Shown here: in pieces, positions 19,978-31,396 of the stretch
Position numbering within the stretch: position 1 is the first letter of the stretch
How the letters are laid out: the number at the start of each line of letters is the position of its first letter
Source of the DNA: Phymatolithon calcareum
Lineage: Eukaryota > Rhodophyta > Florideophyceae > Hapalidiales
Length of the DNA stretch: 64,000 bases
Direction of reading: 5' to 3'
NCBI GenBank assembly: GCA_977006965.1
Contig: OZ345383.1
Span: 186,001 to 250,000, forward strand
Translations under genes and position numbers: made by a program
The notes under the pieces: generated by a model
Databases searched by the model: none
Told to the model about the DNA's origin: nothing
Seen by the model: the letters and a program-made list of their open reading frames with translations, nothing else

Positions 19978-21081
19978 TGTCGCGCCCGCTGTTATGTCGC
20001 TATCCCAAGGCAGTCGCTTTTTCCTCTCGCGACTCTACGCCGCGCAACTTGGATCGCGATGGTCATGCTTCTCATGGGCCATATGGGCACATGTCTCTCG
20101 TGTGTCTATGCGCTGCATCGTTGTCTTTTGCGTACGTTGTAGTATATAAGGTAGTTAGTTCCTTCCCCTGAGTAAAGGAAGGTGGAGAGTTCTTTGGATT
20201 TCGGCTCGAATGCTCGGATCGCAGCACGCTCAATTTCGCCTGCACGTCCCTTCGACCACGCAGAGTCGAAGTTCTTCCCACCCTTCTTGTTCACAACCTT
20301 CGCCGCGCAAGCCAGGACAGAGAGAATCGCGCTCAAGTTTCCCTTTTCCCTTTTCATGCGTCCGTTCCAAGGTCGACGGCCCCGCCAAAGTCGTCGTGTC
20401 AATGACAACGCCTCCGTCCGTCCGCATCAAGATGATATTATCGCCGAACTTATCCATCCTCACCAAGGCGAAGGCTCGCGCTCGTGTGTGACTTACACGA
20501 CCGCTGGAGTTCCCGCAAGGCTGTCTAGTATTCTCCAGCCGACCATCGGCTCTTCTTCTGGAGAGACGCGCTTATCTCTGTTTACCTGGTTCCACCATCC
20601 TCGCCTATGCCAACGTTCTTTTTCCGTTCTTTTCTTTTTGCTGTTCTTCATCGCGCGTCACTACGACGCGTGCGCTGCTATCATCGAGAGCGGCCCAAGC
20701 CCACACGGCGTAGCCTCGTTTATGCGCTTGATCTCCGTGTGTACCTGTGTTCCCGTGAGGTTGAGTGTGCTCCGTGGGCGGCGCGGCTTCTTTCCGGTAC
20801 AAACACAAGTCTACTCATTTACACCTCAAGGAGCTTTCCTGGCCCTACACGGCGTAGCCTCGCGCTCGAGATCGATCACTTCGACCGCTTGTGTTCCCGC
20901 AAGGCTATGGACTGTGCTCCGGGAGTGATCTACAAGATTACTGTTATCTATTGGGGGTTTTGTTGGCTTGTCTTTCTTTCCTCCTCTTTCTGTCTAGTCT
21001 CTCCCGCTCTTTTCTTCGCTCTCCTCTCTTGGGCTTTTTCTCTCCCATGTGGCGTCCGGTTCTTTTGAGCCTGGCGCTACA
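19978..21081. mobile_element. Solo LTR, family L2, copy 1
   Basis: 1104 bp beginning TGTCGCGCCC and ending GGCGCTACA, homologous along its length to the copy at 33237-34191. Flanking pentamers CCTAG and CTTAG match at four of five positions, consistent with an old 5-bp target duplication. A TATATAAG box followed by C/T-rich sequence lies near 20150, where an LTR promoter would be. There is no internal coding region. Long frames inside it are not conserved between the two copies and are not genes. Confidence 0.8.
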
Positions 21082-21216
21082 CTTAGGGTGTGGTGGGTGG
21101 CATAGAAGAGGGATATCAAGTCGTTGTAAAGCCCTTGGCATAGTCTCCCAGTGCCTTCATCGCGTCGCTACTTTCTGGAGCCTGCATGCGCCACTATTAC
21201 TAATAACTGAAGTGAA

Positions 21217-21262
21217 GAACTGCCAGTTTTTATTTAAAAGTTACCAACGCGTCTACAGACGC
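21217..21262 (-). repeat. Family C retroelement tail
   Basis: TTTTTATTTAAAAGTTACCAACGC followed by GTCTACAGACGC-like sequence is shared with 29495-29540 and, in the opposite orientation, with 50220-50270 and 54455-54500. On the minus strand it reads as a 3' end ending TTTAAATAAAAA. Confidence 0.55.
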
Positions 21263-22965
21263 TTGCGGCATCTTTGCGAAGGCCACAGGGCCACGGACAG
21301 GGGCTTTCTTGGTTGAACGTTTGCATAGTAGGGTGCGACACGATTATAATATCTGAGGTGAATCCAGTAGGTCCACAGGAGCTTGATTTTTCCGACGTTA
21401 AAGTGAAAGTCAATGGATTCGCGGTCCACTCTGGTTTTTTATTGAGCGTAGCTGCGTGCGTTGCCCTCATGTATCATCGCGAATGCTGTTGTGCGGTCGT
21501 GACATTCCCGTCTGTCAAAAACATGTTCGAATAGGACAACCTAACCAAAGCAGGATTAAGAGGACCTTTTATCGGGCTAGTGATTTCTCTGCATGGATTA
21601 ATAACGTCTCATTGCACAGTGCTGGCACGTGTAGTCGTATCACGCACTTAATTCCTTCGTCGCGAGAACTGAACTAGAAAATCTTTATTCCAAATGGAAA
21701 GATTACAGTACTTTTTGATGAAGCGTCAAGCTATGTCTGCGAGCTTCGAGAATTTCCGTTTTGTACCAACTTTTCAAAAGTGGCACCACGGAGCAGATAT
21801 TGTCCGCTGTGAACAACGGGGTAGCTCAGTTGGGACCTGTAGGGCCTGAAGGGGATCAAAACGCGCACCATGAATAGCATCGAAGACAACCAGTTCGCCC
21901 TCTGCTTCTTTCCCTTGTTTCGAAAGTGACGGCTTACATGTTTGGCGCAAAATTCCGCAGTCAAAAAATATATCGTCCGGTGACGCCGATTATGAGCACA
22001 AGCGGTTGAACAGGGGCGTACTTGGTGCCGGAACGCAAATGGAAAAAACTATGGTCAGTCCACTATTGACCGTTTAACATTTTTTTAAAAAACAATCTCG
22101 GAAGCTATAGAGTTTTATATTTGGCAGGAGAAGGTCTCAAGCAGGGCTTGCCGCAACAGTATTTTTTATGGATTGGTGAGGAGTGCAATAGCAACAAAAG
22201 TGATGGCGACTTCTTTGCAATAAGAATTGCAATAGAAGATGACCGGAAATATGAAGGCAATATCAAAAATCTGCTTCACATTCAGGATACAGTATGCATC
22301 TGCGAATACAAGTCGATCTCTTTGCAATACGTTATGCAGTAAGGTCAGACTCTTACAACAGTGCTCCAATAGAAATCTACTGCAATACTGCACCCCTGGT
22401 CTCAAGACTCATGATGCAACATGATGTTGAATATACAATGCTGCAAGTCACACGCGACGGTGTGACGCCGAATAAATCATAGTTGCCATGCTTCAACATG
22501 CTCCCCGTGTGGCAGTGCTATTCTTGAACTTTCCGCCTTCGGCCGGGTCCTCCTTTTCGCAAGTTCCTCCCTGCTCTTTTTATTCAAAGAAGCGGCTTTT
22601 ATGATTGTTCATCGCAATGTAGGACGTCGCAAAAGGAGGATGAATGTACAATTATCATAAATGGACAATTTTTCCCTTTTCCGGGAGAACTCGTCCATGG
22701 ACGCAAGGCTGGGTTGACTCACCGTGACCATTGCAAGGGAAGCAAGTTTTTTTCTGTCTCCCTCCAATTCTGGCTTTAGTGTCTTCTGAAGCAATGGAAC
22801 ATGAAAGTTTCAAGGTTGAGGCGACCAGCTACACTGTCCAGGACACGGCAATGCACAGACTGGTGGGGTATTTTTTGAAGAATGATAGTCCGTGTTCGTG
22901 GGAATTTTTGCAAATGGAAATGCTTCCTATTGCGGCTCCGAGCAGGCAGAACGTTTGGCACTATG

Positions 22966-22994
22966 GGTTTCGGATCCATGATGGATCCGAAACC
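22966..22994. repeat. 29-nt perfect palindrome with one central base
   Basis: Two 14-nt arms (GGTTTCGGATCCAT and its reverse complement) around one G. Same geometry as 7745-7773. No function can be assigned. Confidence 0.7.
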
Positions 22995-23350
22995 GATCAT
23001 CGATCTAAGGTCTTCGCACCTTCTCTGTGGTCGCTCGATTCAGATCGTCGGCTCTTGATACAGAGGGCTTCAAGAAGTCTTCTTTGTTAGAGGAAAGTTA
23101 TTCCGATTACAAAAGAAGGGAAGGAAGCTTGAAATTCAGATAGTGCATTCACCATAGAGTAGTGCATTAGTCATACATATGCAGACACTGTAAGGCCCTT
23201 TCGATTCGCTTAGTTTGCATTCCCAGCCTGCAGCCAACATCGTCCGGGCACATTCACTGCAATCCAATCGAGACTAATCCCATCGCGTGAGGCGGAAGAA
23301 ACGAACAGCGGGAAACACCGCGCACGGCCGCGCTGAATCATCGGAGAGAT

Positions 23351-24235
23351 ATGGCTCCCGATCCCCCGACGCCAGGGTCTGAGACTACTTTCGTGGACCC
23401 CGCCCTGACATCCGGCCGCCGAGTCCCGTTCCCCTCCGTCTTCTCCGCCGCCGAGACGGAACTCTCCGTCGTGGTACCGGCATACAATGAGGAGATCCGT
23501 CTTCCGCAAATGATAGATGAGGCTCTTCAATATCTGTCATCTCGAGCCGCGAATAGCCCCGGCTTTTCGTATGAGATCATTGTTGTCGACGACGGCAGCA
23601 AGGACCATACAGCAGACGTGGCGATGACGTATGTCAAAAAGTACTCCGCGAACATTGTGCGCTTGCTGCGCATGGAGCGTAACAGCGGCAAGGGTGCTGC
23701 GGTGCGTCGCGGCATGCTCTCCACCCGCGGGCGTTACATACTCATGGCCGATGCGGATGCGGCGACAGTTTTCACGGACGTTGAGGTGCTGGAGCGTGCG
23801 GTCGCCGAACTTTCCGCGGATGTTGCCATTGGATCGCGGGTGCATCTTAAGGGAAAGGGGTCGGAAAAGGGGCGTGGAATTCTGCGCGGCTTTGTGTCCA
23901 CTGTGTTTAATATGGTTGTCGTGTACATTGGCGGTGTCACGGGGCTGATGGATACACAGTGCGGATTCAAATTGTATTCCCGGGAAGCGGCACGTGTGGC
24001 GTTTGCAGGACAGCAACTCGATAGATGGGCGTTCGATGTGGAGAACATGTATCGATGCCAGCAGGCAGGCATGCGGATTGTCGAAGTTCCGGTCCAGTGG
24101 ACGGAGGTACCGGGGAGCAAGCTTAACGTTGTGAAAGCGACTATTAACATGATGAAGGATATGCTGCGAATGCGATTCAATTACATGCTCGGCAACTGGT
24201 CGCTCGGCGTGCCGCAATTGACCGCGCCGCAATAA
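23351..24235 (+). CDS. ALG5: Dolichyl-phosphate beta-glucosyltransferase
   Basis: A GT2 family enzyme that transfers glucose from UDP-Glc to dolichyl phosphate at the cytosolic face of the ER; Dol-P-Glc feeds the last glucosylation steps of the N-glycan precursor. 294 residues. Motifs: SVVVPAYNEEIRLPQM, IIVVDDGSKDHT, RNSGKGAAVRRGML, the metal-binding ADADAAT, GSRVHLKGKGSEKGRG, TGLMDTQCGFKLY and WAFDVEN, in the ALG5 order. It is shorter than yeast or human ALG5 because the usual N-terminal membrane helix is absent; the frame is open upstream without an ATG, so an upstream exon with the helix cannot be excluded. It converges with the zinc-finger gene, 250 bases apart. Confidence 0.9.
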   Translation: MAPDPPTPGSETTFVDPALTSGRRVPFPSVFSAAETELSVVVPAYNEEIRLPQMIDEALQYLSSRAANSPGFSYEIIVVDDGSKDHTADVAMTYVKKYSANIVRLLRMERNSGKGAAVRRGMLSTRGRYILMADADAATVFTDVEVLERAVAELSADVAIGSRVHLKGKGSEKGRGILRGFVSTVFNMVVVYIGGVTGLMDTQCGFKLYSREAARVAFAGQQLDRWAFDVENMYRCQQAGMRIVEVPVQWTEVPGSKLNVVKATINMMKDMLRMRFNYMLGNWSLGVPQLTAPQ

Positions 24236-24484
24236 GTATGCGCCGATTGGCACTAGACTTCGCTTATCTATCAATACTCGTTATACCGTTGACCCCTTTC
24301 GATTTTCTTTCATTCAGAAAATACGTAAATTGAAGTAACTCATGATTCCATTGCTTAGAAGAAAAGAAACTGCTCGTACACGGTAATTCGGAAGAAGATT
24401 AGAGTTTATTATGTACAATAAGGCGTTAGATGGAGAACGTGACGAAATAGTAATGTATCCGAAACGGTATCTCCCCGCTGCTCG

Positions 24485-25774
24485 CTATCTCTTGCATCTT
24501 AAACAGTCGAGCATCTGATCCTTATGCTGGAAGTAGGCGCCACAGCCGCATTTGAATGGTCGTTGCGTGAAATGGATTACGCGAAGATGTTTTTTCAGGT
24601 TATACTTCTCGGCAAAAGCGGTTCCGCAAATTTCGCACGGAAAGTTGCGCTCTTTGTTGTGTACACATTTCTTGTGCTTTACGAGGTGGTCCTGTCTCTT
24701 GAAGCCGTAATTGCAAATGTCGCACTTGAATTGACGATGTTCGACATGGACGGACCTCTTATGCTTATACAGATTGCTGCGTCTGGCAAAGTGGGCACCA
24801 CAGAGATCGCACTGCGGCTGCTCCCCGTTGCATTTGAGAGGTACCGTTTTCGGCTTCATATTGGAAGCTTTTGGGATGACATGAGCAGGCGGTTTCTCCC
24901 TCCCTACGCGCTCCGACCCGATTTCCGGGTTCATGTCTGACCATAGACATTGCTGCGGCTTAGAGCCTAAGGAAGACTCGCTATCGTTGTCGGTACTCGA
25001 CATTGGGTGTATGTCAACAGATGCCGTCAGCGTACTGCTGGACAGGTTGGATCGATCTTCAAACATCCTTGCCACGTGCGCATTTTGCCATGGTGCGCCA
25101 AAGAAATGGGTGTGCAGCGGCCTTAGTTTGTGCAAGTCATCAGGCGTCTGGGGTTGAACGGGCTCAGGCAGGGGCACGGGAAAGGATCCCGGAATAGGTG
25201 GGGTGTGAGACGAGAAAAGAAGCGGTGCCATGCTGATGTTAGCTTGAAAGAGGGCTGGTGGGGAGGTTATTTCCCGCTGTTGAAGCTGATCACAATGGCT
25301 TTGCGATAATTTCGGAGTGGGCAGGTTGGAGGAGCCGGAAAAGTGGCCACCAGTCAGTTCTTTAGGACTTGGAAGAGTGAAATTGAATTGCTCTGAATGT
25401 CTCCTCGACACCGCACGAAAGATGCGATCTGCATGCTCTTCATCCACAACATTGATCTCGTTGACCGGGCGCGGAAGCATCCGCGGCGCTGATGCGGAGG
25501 AGATGACATTGTTAGCGTTAGATCCGGGGAGCGCAAGGTCCTTGACGTCATCCGCGGAACAATACGGTACAGCTTGTTGGCCCCAATCGGGTGTGAGGGG
25601 CTCTACAGTTGCCGCGGCGAGAAGGCGGGGACTCGGAGAAAGGAGGGCCGATGTCGGTGGGCGCGGCGACATCGAGATATGCAGCATGGCACGGACGGGC
25701 GGGGGGGCGGAAGTGGGAAGTGGGAGGGATGGGATTGCGGTCGCGTTGTTGTGAGGATCTCCGAGATTCTCCAT
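24485..25774 (-). CDS. C2H2 zinc-finger protein
   Basis: 429 residues. The first ~300 are Pro/Ser-rich and probably disordered. The C-terminal ~110 hold three classical C2H2 fingers in tandem (CDLCGAHFARRSNLYKHKRSVH, shortened here to its core CDLCGAHFARRSNLYKH; CDICNYGFKRQDHLVKH; CEICGTAFAEKYNLKKH), each with a VH/IH ending, and a degenerate fourth (CGCGAYFQHKDQML). Likely a sequence-specific transcription factor; target unknown. The start at 25774 is the first ATG of the frame. No intron seen. I do not recognise a named orthologue. Confidence 0.82.
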   Translation of the reverse strand: MENLGDPHNNATAIPSLPLPTSAPPPVRAMLHISMSPRPPTSALLSPSPRLLAAATVEPLTPDWGQQAVPYCSADDVKDLALPGSNANNVISSASAPRMLPRPVNEINVVDEEHADRIFRAVSRRHSEQFNFTLPSPKELTGGHFSGSSNLPTPKLSQSHCDQLQQREITSPPALFQANISMAPLLFSSHTPPIPGSFPVPLPEPVQPQTPDDLHKLRPLHTHFFGAPWQNAHVARMFEDRSNLSSSTLTASVDIHPMSSTDNDSESSLGSKPQQCLWSDMNPEIGSERVGREKPPAHVIPKASNMKPKTVPLKCNGEQPQCDLCGAHFARRSNLYKHKRSVHVEHRQFKCDICNYGFKRQDHLVKHKKCVHNKERNFPCEICGTAFAEKYNLKKHLRVIHFTQRPFKCGCGAYFQHKDQMLDCLRCKR

Positions 25775-28700
25775 GGATGGGACTGCCGCCTCCTCTTAGG
25801 GCAGAAACAATGCTGTGTGCGGCGGGGGTTCGTATTTGAGGGGAGTGGGAGTTGCTTGAGTGCGGTCGGTGAGCAATAGAAGATTGCTTTCCTGTGGATG
25901 GTTCGGTTAAGTGGAGTGGAGGGGGGCCCAGAAGTAATAAACCACGCTTTTTTGGAGAGCCGATGCGGTGCTGAGCGGGCGGATGGATACAGCTAAAATG
26001 GCACAATGCCGCACCAATATGAGCTGCGCTTATTGTGCACAATTGGTTTCAAAAAGGGCGCGAAAATCCATGCTCCCCACTCCACCGGCTCGATTGGCAA
26101 AAAAATAAGCGAAAAAAATATTTAGGTATGGTCTGTAAGCTGACAAAATCTGCTCATTTTGTAACAGCGGGCTATGATCCGATCGATCACCTGTTGCTAC
26201 AGTAGCGATCTCAATGCATTTGCACTCTATGCGCTTCCGATGATATACGGTGGAGGGTTTATTTCGGGTATTTTTTGAAGTCCCAAGAGGTACAGCACGG
26301 CGCAAGTCATACGACATGTATGTAACGCAGTACAAAAAGCGATGAATTAGAGCAGATTTTTGCACAAAAATGATGAAGAATTGATATCATGCGCGTCTGG
26401 ATGCGTACGCAAAAACCGAGCAGAGTTTGAAAATTATTCAGAAAATCGTTTTTCAAGCAGTTGGTGATTTAGTGCGCTGCTGGCTATGCATCTTTCCACA
26501 TATTTTTGAAAATAACAGCATTGCTCAAAAAGGTCTGTATGATAATGCACAGCAGGTCTACAAATTGGTTACAATTTCGCATTTTTCTATGATGCACTCT
26601 CCAATTTTTGTGGTGCCAGTGTAAATTTTGAGTTGAATTCCGTAGAGTTCGTATCAATAGTGCAGAGAGATAGCGCCCTATTACAAAACGACATTAGGTT
26701 TCGCACAGCGAGATACAATGATATTGTGGTGTAATGTTTAAGGCACGGGGAGGAGGGGAATGTTCCTTGCTGTGAATTTCCGTGACCTTACGTAAGTACG
26801 GCAGAGCAATCCATCTTCCTGATCCCTTCCTGCGGCATCGAGAATAAGTGCGGAACTTTGCAACGGGCGGCGGGAGAGGCCTCTTTGGGTAGAGCTAGTA
26901 TCATACACAACTACAAGCTCCACCCAAATACCGGTAGACCTCTCAGCAATTTGCAAGATAGCTTTATCGGAGTTTTTTTTGTTATGTACAGTATACTTTG
27001 AATAACCCACCATGTGATGGCTTTTGTGGGGAAACAGTGTCCTGACAAGAAGCCGCTTGGCCAGTCCAACGCAATAGAAAATGTCGAAAATTGAAGGATG
27101 AATATTGGTGTCAGAATTGAATCTCGTTTTCAATGAGCATCTTCCACGCTCAACACTGTGTTCTGACTTCTCCGACGGAATGTGAGGTCGAAAATGTCGG
27201 TATCCATCATGGATGATTGACAACGGACGAGAGTCGTGCTGAACTAGGCACAATGAGCTCGACTTGATATGATGATCTGTGCTCAGTATTTTGGACCGAT
27301 ACCAATGTCAGAATGAAGGCCCAGTGTTCTTCGAGAAAGATAGAAGAGACGATATACTGTAGAGGAACATACAGCATATGCATTATCTTAGAAGAGCATC
27401 CATCTTCATTTACAAGTAACTGGTTGGAGAATACACAGCTTCTGCTAGCGGAATGTCCGAATTCTGCTCAACGTTCAGCAGATGCAGACATGAGCCCGAT
27501 CAACTGCGCCCCACTCCGTGCATCAGCATGTTGATGCGCGGAGGTCGGGCAGTTTATTATAGAGCCAATGCGAAGGGAAAGCATACATTACAATATCCGC
27601 AACAAGTACCACTGTTGAAACAGTTCTGCCGTGATCCAAAGTGATCGTAATGATGATCACGACAAAGAAAACTTCGAAACCAGCCTCTCTTTGGAGGACG
27701 GCACAATTGTTTCAACAGTGTTCGTGATGACCTTCCTGCTGTTCACAGCACTGATTAAGAATCTCCGAAAACTCTCGTTGGTTTTCATTGCTGTAACGGG
27801 GGACAGCAGATTGATATGATTGCGCACGGCATAAAAATTGTCGAAATTAAACTTTTGTCGTCGAAATGAATTTTATAAAAAATTAGATTGCAACTAAACG
27901 TGCGCAGAACACTTGCAGGCATCATAAATTGCTGGATTTTGAGTTTTCAAAATGCCAAAAAGATGAGCAGACTACGTACAGTCGTGGGAAACGGCAGGAC
28001 GATACATTTGCATTGTATTCATTGAAACCCTCCCCCGTTTTAAGCTCGCATTGCTGTATTGCTCTGCGTAATTGCACTAACAGTGTCTTGAAAATTAGAA
28101 AAAAAGCACTTACGAAACTGGTAAACTTTCGTCGTCTCTTTTCATGGCATGCATTGAGATCCGTGGCGGCGTGCGTCCTGCAGGCAGCCGATCTCCTGGA
28201 CATGATCCAGCAATGAAGTGACATTGGCACCTGCATGCAATATTGCACGCCCAAAAAACAATTGAAATATAAGTGCATAATCTGGGGGCACAATAAGAAT
28301 TGAGTAAATTTACCGTTGTACCTCCGACTCGTGGCGGGCCCTGCGATAATGAACCGCAGAAGGCGGATGTCTTTAAGCTGGGAACTTCGTAATCCATGAA
28401 GTCTGCCGGACTCCGGGTACACTCATAAAGACCAAGAAAGGGGTCTCCCTACCTCGCCCTTACATAGAAAGTAAAACAAGTAATTACTCTGGGGCAATTT
28501 TAGCTGTTAACTATTTTGGGTGCAAGAAAGGGAGATGAAATGGAGAGCAAGAAGGGGTCGATGGAAGTGCACACGTCTCCCGCCGCTGTTCCATTGTTTT
28601 TAATACGCCAGGCAATGTCAACAACCCTGGCAAAGAAGACTTTATCAGCTCTTTGATTGCCAGCCCCAGCACTGTTCTGCTTGACGTTACACTTCTTCTG

Positions 28701-28983
28701 TGCAGAATGCTCCCCGAGCAATCACAGAGTGTGTAAAGAACCACATTCCAAACTTCCGTTCTACTGCGATAATGCTGTACCAACCGTATTTGTCCTCGTG
28801 CAAGCAGTGCGGCGAGCTACCGATGCGCAAGTTGCTATGCCCGGAATTGAGTGTACTACTGTACTGCATTAAGTTTTGCTCCCGTAATGCCACATCTATA
28901 AGAGGAAGCCAGCCACCATCCAGCGGCGCAAACCAGCGCATCCATTCCAACGTTTTGTGGACCAAGTTGTGTAATTTGCAGGA
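25775..28983. other. 3.2-kb intergenic region, no gene recognised
   Basis: Mostly AT-rich with scattered short frames. The longest (minus strand, 27253-26738, 171 codons) has no recognisable domain, signal or repeat. I see no structured element. Confidence 0.55.
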
Positions 28984-28994
28984 CAAACATAGTT

Positions 28995-29237
28995 CTTTCT
29001 TTCTTTCTTTTACGGCGGGATTTCTCGAAGCTGAAGGAACAACTCCGCATCCTTACGGCTCTAGTAGACCTTAACAGATACGAGTGGTACTTGATGTCAC
29101 AACAGCTGTCCAAGCTGCACAAGGTGCAGACCATGGTCCAGCTTAACATCCATACCGCTACGCAGCCAATCTTCATTCGCCGTCCTTCAAAGGGATGCCC
29201 GGGTTGGAAACCATTTAGGACGTTCACGGTAGCTAAT
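28995..29237 (-). mobile_element. Retroposon F, copy 1 (5'-truncated)
   Basis: A 243-bp insertion flanked by an exact 11-bp duplication CAAACATAGTT (28984-28994 and 29238-29248). On the minus strand it ends in the A-rich tail TAAAAGAAAGAAAGAAAGAA. The body matches the left part of the insertion at 41379-42150. Duplication length and A-rich tail indicate target-primed reverse transcription. Confidence 0.8.
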
Positions 29238-29248
29238 CAAACATAGTT

Positions 29249-29494
29249 GCTAGGCTGGTCTTGGACCCATCTTCGATCCTAATATGCACGTTCCTCAAAT
29301 CCAACGCACAGAGCAACTCATTTGTTCTTTACCGCAGCCGCTATTTTGCACTTCTTATCTTACTCCATGTGTGATCGACTGCCAAGATCAAGAGGAATCC
29401 GGAGGTAGCCGTATTAGATCGACTTGGGCCATGACAGCACGTGTTGTTGTTGGTCATTTGCAATGTTCTGGTAGTCACCCTTGCTAAGAAGAAG
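29249..29494. other. Spacer between retroelement fragments
   Basis: About 250 bases with no recognisable coding or repeat signal. Confidence 0.4.
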
Positions 29495-29540
29495 AAAAGT
29501 AGATTTTTATTTAAGAGTTACCAACGCATCTGCTGACGGG
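29495..29540 (-). repeat. Family C retroelement tail
   Basis: Shares GATTTTTATTTAAAAGTTAC and the following CAACGCATCTGCTGAC with 50220-50270 (reverse orientation). It directly adjoins the 3' end of the family A LINE at 29541. Confidence 0.55.
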
Positions 29541-30480
29541 GATATATGTTGATTTATTTTAAAAGCTCCCAAAGCCTCAATTTGAGTAACAGGGCAGCTT
29601 CTCTCTGTTTTCCATACTCATCTCTCTACTATCCTTCTAATATCTCCTTAATCCGAATTCTCTCCCTGTGAGGGCCCGAGTAAGTCTTTTGCATTCATAT
29701 TCCGTTTCTTGGTCCATCTTCATAGACCGCAGTATACGTTGCAACACGATAAGCTCAACCAAAGCACCAGTCCCAAAGTACTTCGCCAGAATGGATTTTC
29801 TTCACCAAGGAACTCTGTTGAAAATGACTCTCAGGCATCTCAACCGCGCAGTTCTGTCCCTTATATATAGCACTCCTGGTAGGTCGTTCGGTACGCCGGT
29901 CGGGATTTTAACTGTCCGGCCCTCTTCTTCCAACGACCAGACTTTGACTATTGCTTGCAGGCCTCGCTTTTTTGAAACCATACCTTCTTCCGCTTGTTTC
30001 AGAGCTTCTTTAAGGTGTTCCTCTTTCCCGAGATACCCAATGTCCTTTGATACGTCTTCCAGATCATCTTCTCTTCCCTGGTATTCTTCTGAAAGCTCCA
30101 GGAACTTCCTCCGTCTTACCAAGCTTAAGGCGAACCTTTCAGCCTGGTGCATTCTTCTCATCTGTGGGCTGGCGTGACGGCAGAGCACTCGCATCCTCTC
30201 CTTCGATGTTCGACATATTTTCCGAAAACATACCTGAAGAGAAGACCTTCTGCTGCTTCAATTGCCGATAGTAGTCGTTTCGTGATCAGTGTCAGGTGAA
30301 TGGCATACTCCCATTTGGGGAGAATCAATGACGTGAAAATCCTGATGCACGTGGCTGGTTGGAGTCCTCTGATGTTCAAGCCAATTTGGCGGAGTTTGTG
30401 TATGCATCCCATCGCATCCGTTTCAACGAGTGTCCTGGATGTTGTCATACCCAACTCGTAGCCCGTAGTAACCGCCACGG
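29541..30480 (-). pseudogene. Family A LINE, 5'-truncated 3' part
   Basis: Minus-strand frames encode the region after the RT core: GCIHKLRQIGLNIRGLQP, SLILPKWEYAIHL, RMRVLCRHASPQMRRMHQAE, DLPGVLYIRDRTARLRCLRV and a C-terminus ELIVLQRIL...ETEYECKRLTR. At least one frameshift near 30190 separates the two halves. The 3' end reads GGGAGCTTTTAAAATAAATC followed by AACATATATCCCC on the minus strand, the hallmark tail of family A. Confidence 0.8.
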
Positions 30481-30707
30481 GAGCCGGTCCAGCGGCGACC
30501 AACTCTGAACGTAAATCAAATATCTCGGAAGATACCGAGCTCAGGATCATAGCACCTGCAAACCCGCGAGCTCACGCATCTCAACAGCAAGAAACCAAGG
30601 TGCATCCGTGCAAAATATGCCTCCGTCCGCTCGACCGCATCGAGAAATCGTTTCTTTTGTTTCTCCCACCCTCCCATCCCCTTTGTGTTCTTGTAGATTA
30701 GTTCAGG

Positions 30708-30896
30708 GAAGCGCAAGCCCAGGGTTTGACCAGGTCGAGCTCTGGATGGAGCTCCTCAGATGCACTGGGTCAGGCCCGGCAGAATTATAGGATGCGATTT
30801 CCTCGAGGGCTCCACCCGCTGACCACACATTACCGACACAGCTCTATTGTGTTCACTAAAGTTCTGAAGTTCTGGCGCCTAGCGGAGATCAAGATA
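30708..30896 (+). repeat. Left arm of inverted repeat around the lyase gene
   Basis: About 180 bases that match the reverse complement of 33069-33236 plus 34192-34217 with only about a dozen differences (roughly 94 percent by eye). The outer end begins near GAAGCGCAAGCCCAGGG, the inner end near GGAGATCAAGATA. This arm shows the uninterrupted site (GACCAGGTCGAG) into which the solo LTR jumped in the other arm. Confidence 0.85.
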
Positions 30897-31396
30897 AGGA
30901 TTCCTTATCTGAAACGGGCAGAAAAGGTATGTACCACAACCTTACATCATCTAATATTTTCCATGATATCAACTTCAGTGTGTTGTCATGCCCCACTCAG
31001 GTCCTAATTGCATGGGCCGCCTTGACGCATTAGCTTTGTTCATGAGAGAGATGCCTTTTTTGAAGGGCCACGGTCCATATGCTTTGAGAATGAGTGCGCT
31101 TGGATGCTAAGTGTTTTGGGCGGTACAGTTGAATAAAAGTATTGTGCAGTGCGAGTAGTAGGCACAAAACGAATTACAAAAAAATGACTATAGCGCCCCG
31201 GATGTAAGGTCGACAGTAACATTGGAGTGATGTTCAAAACCGTTCGATTTATTCTTTTCTGACTTCTGCACTGGACGATATTATTGAAGCTCTACTGCGT
31301 CCGCCTTGTAAACTGGAGTGACAGGGAATAGCACTAGGTTTCGCTATCTTCAAGACCCATAGAAAAGCCAAAAAATCATATTCAGCAAGGACTGCA
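30897..31396. other. Upstream region of the lyase gene, inside the inverted repeat
   Basis: 500 bases of presumed promoter and 5' UTR. A short palindrome AGATAAGGATTCCTTATCT sits at the inner edge of the left arm. No other gene seen. Confidence 0.5.

Larger units (their letters stand above)
21087..23350. other. Intergenic region upstream of ALG5
   Basis: About 2.2 kb with no convincing gene. It contains one family C tail at about 21217-21262 and a 29-nt palindrome at 22966-22994. Short frames of 60-140 codons show no family resemblance. Confidence 0.55.

Noticed and set aside
20182-20928. 248-codon ORF and overlapping frames inside the first solo LTR
   Set aside because: Not conserved in frame in the homologous LTR at 33237; composition follows the C/T-rich LTR, and there is no domain.
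22731-23090. 119-codon ORF upstream of ALG5
   Set aside because: No family resemblance; includes a palindrome; not supported.
26738-27253. 171-codon minus-strand ORF
   Set aside because: No recognisable domain, signal or neighbour support; could be chance in AT-rich DNA.
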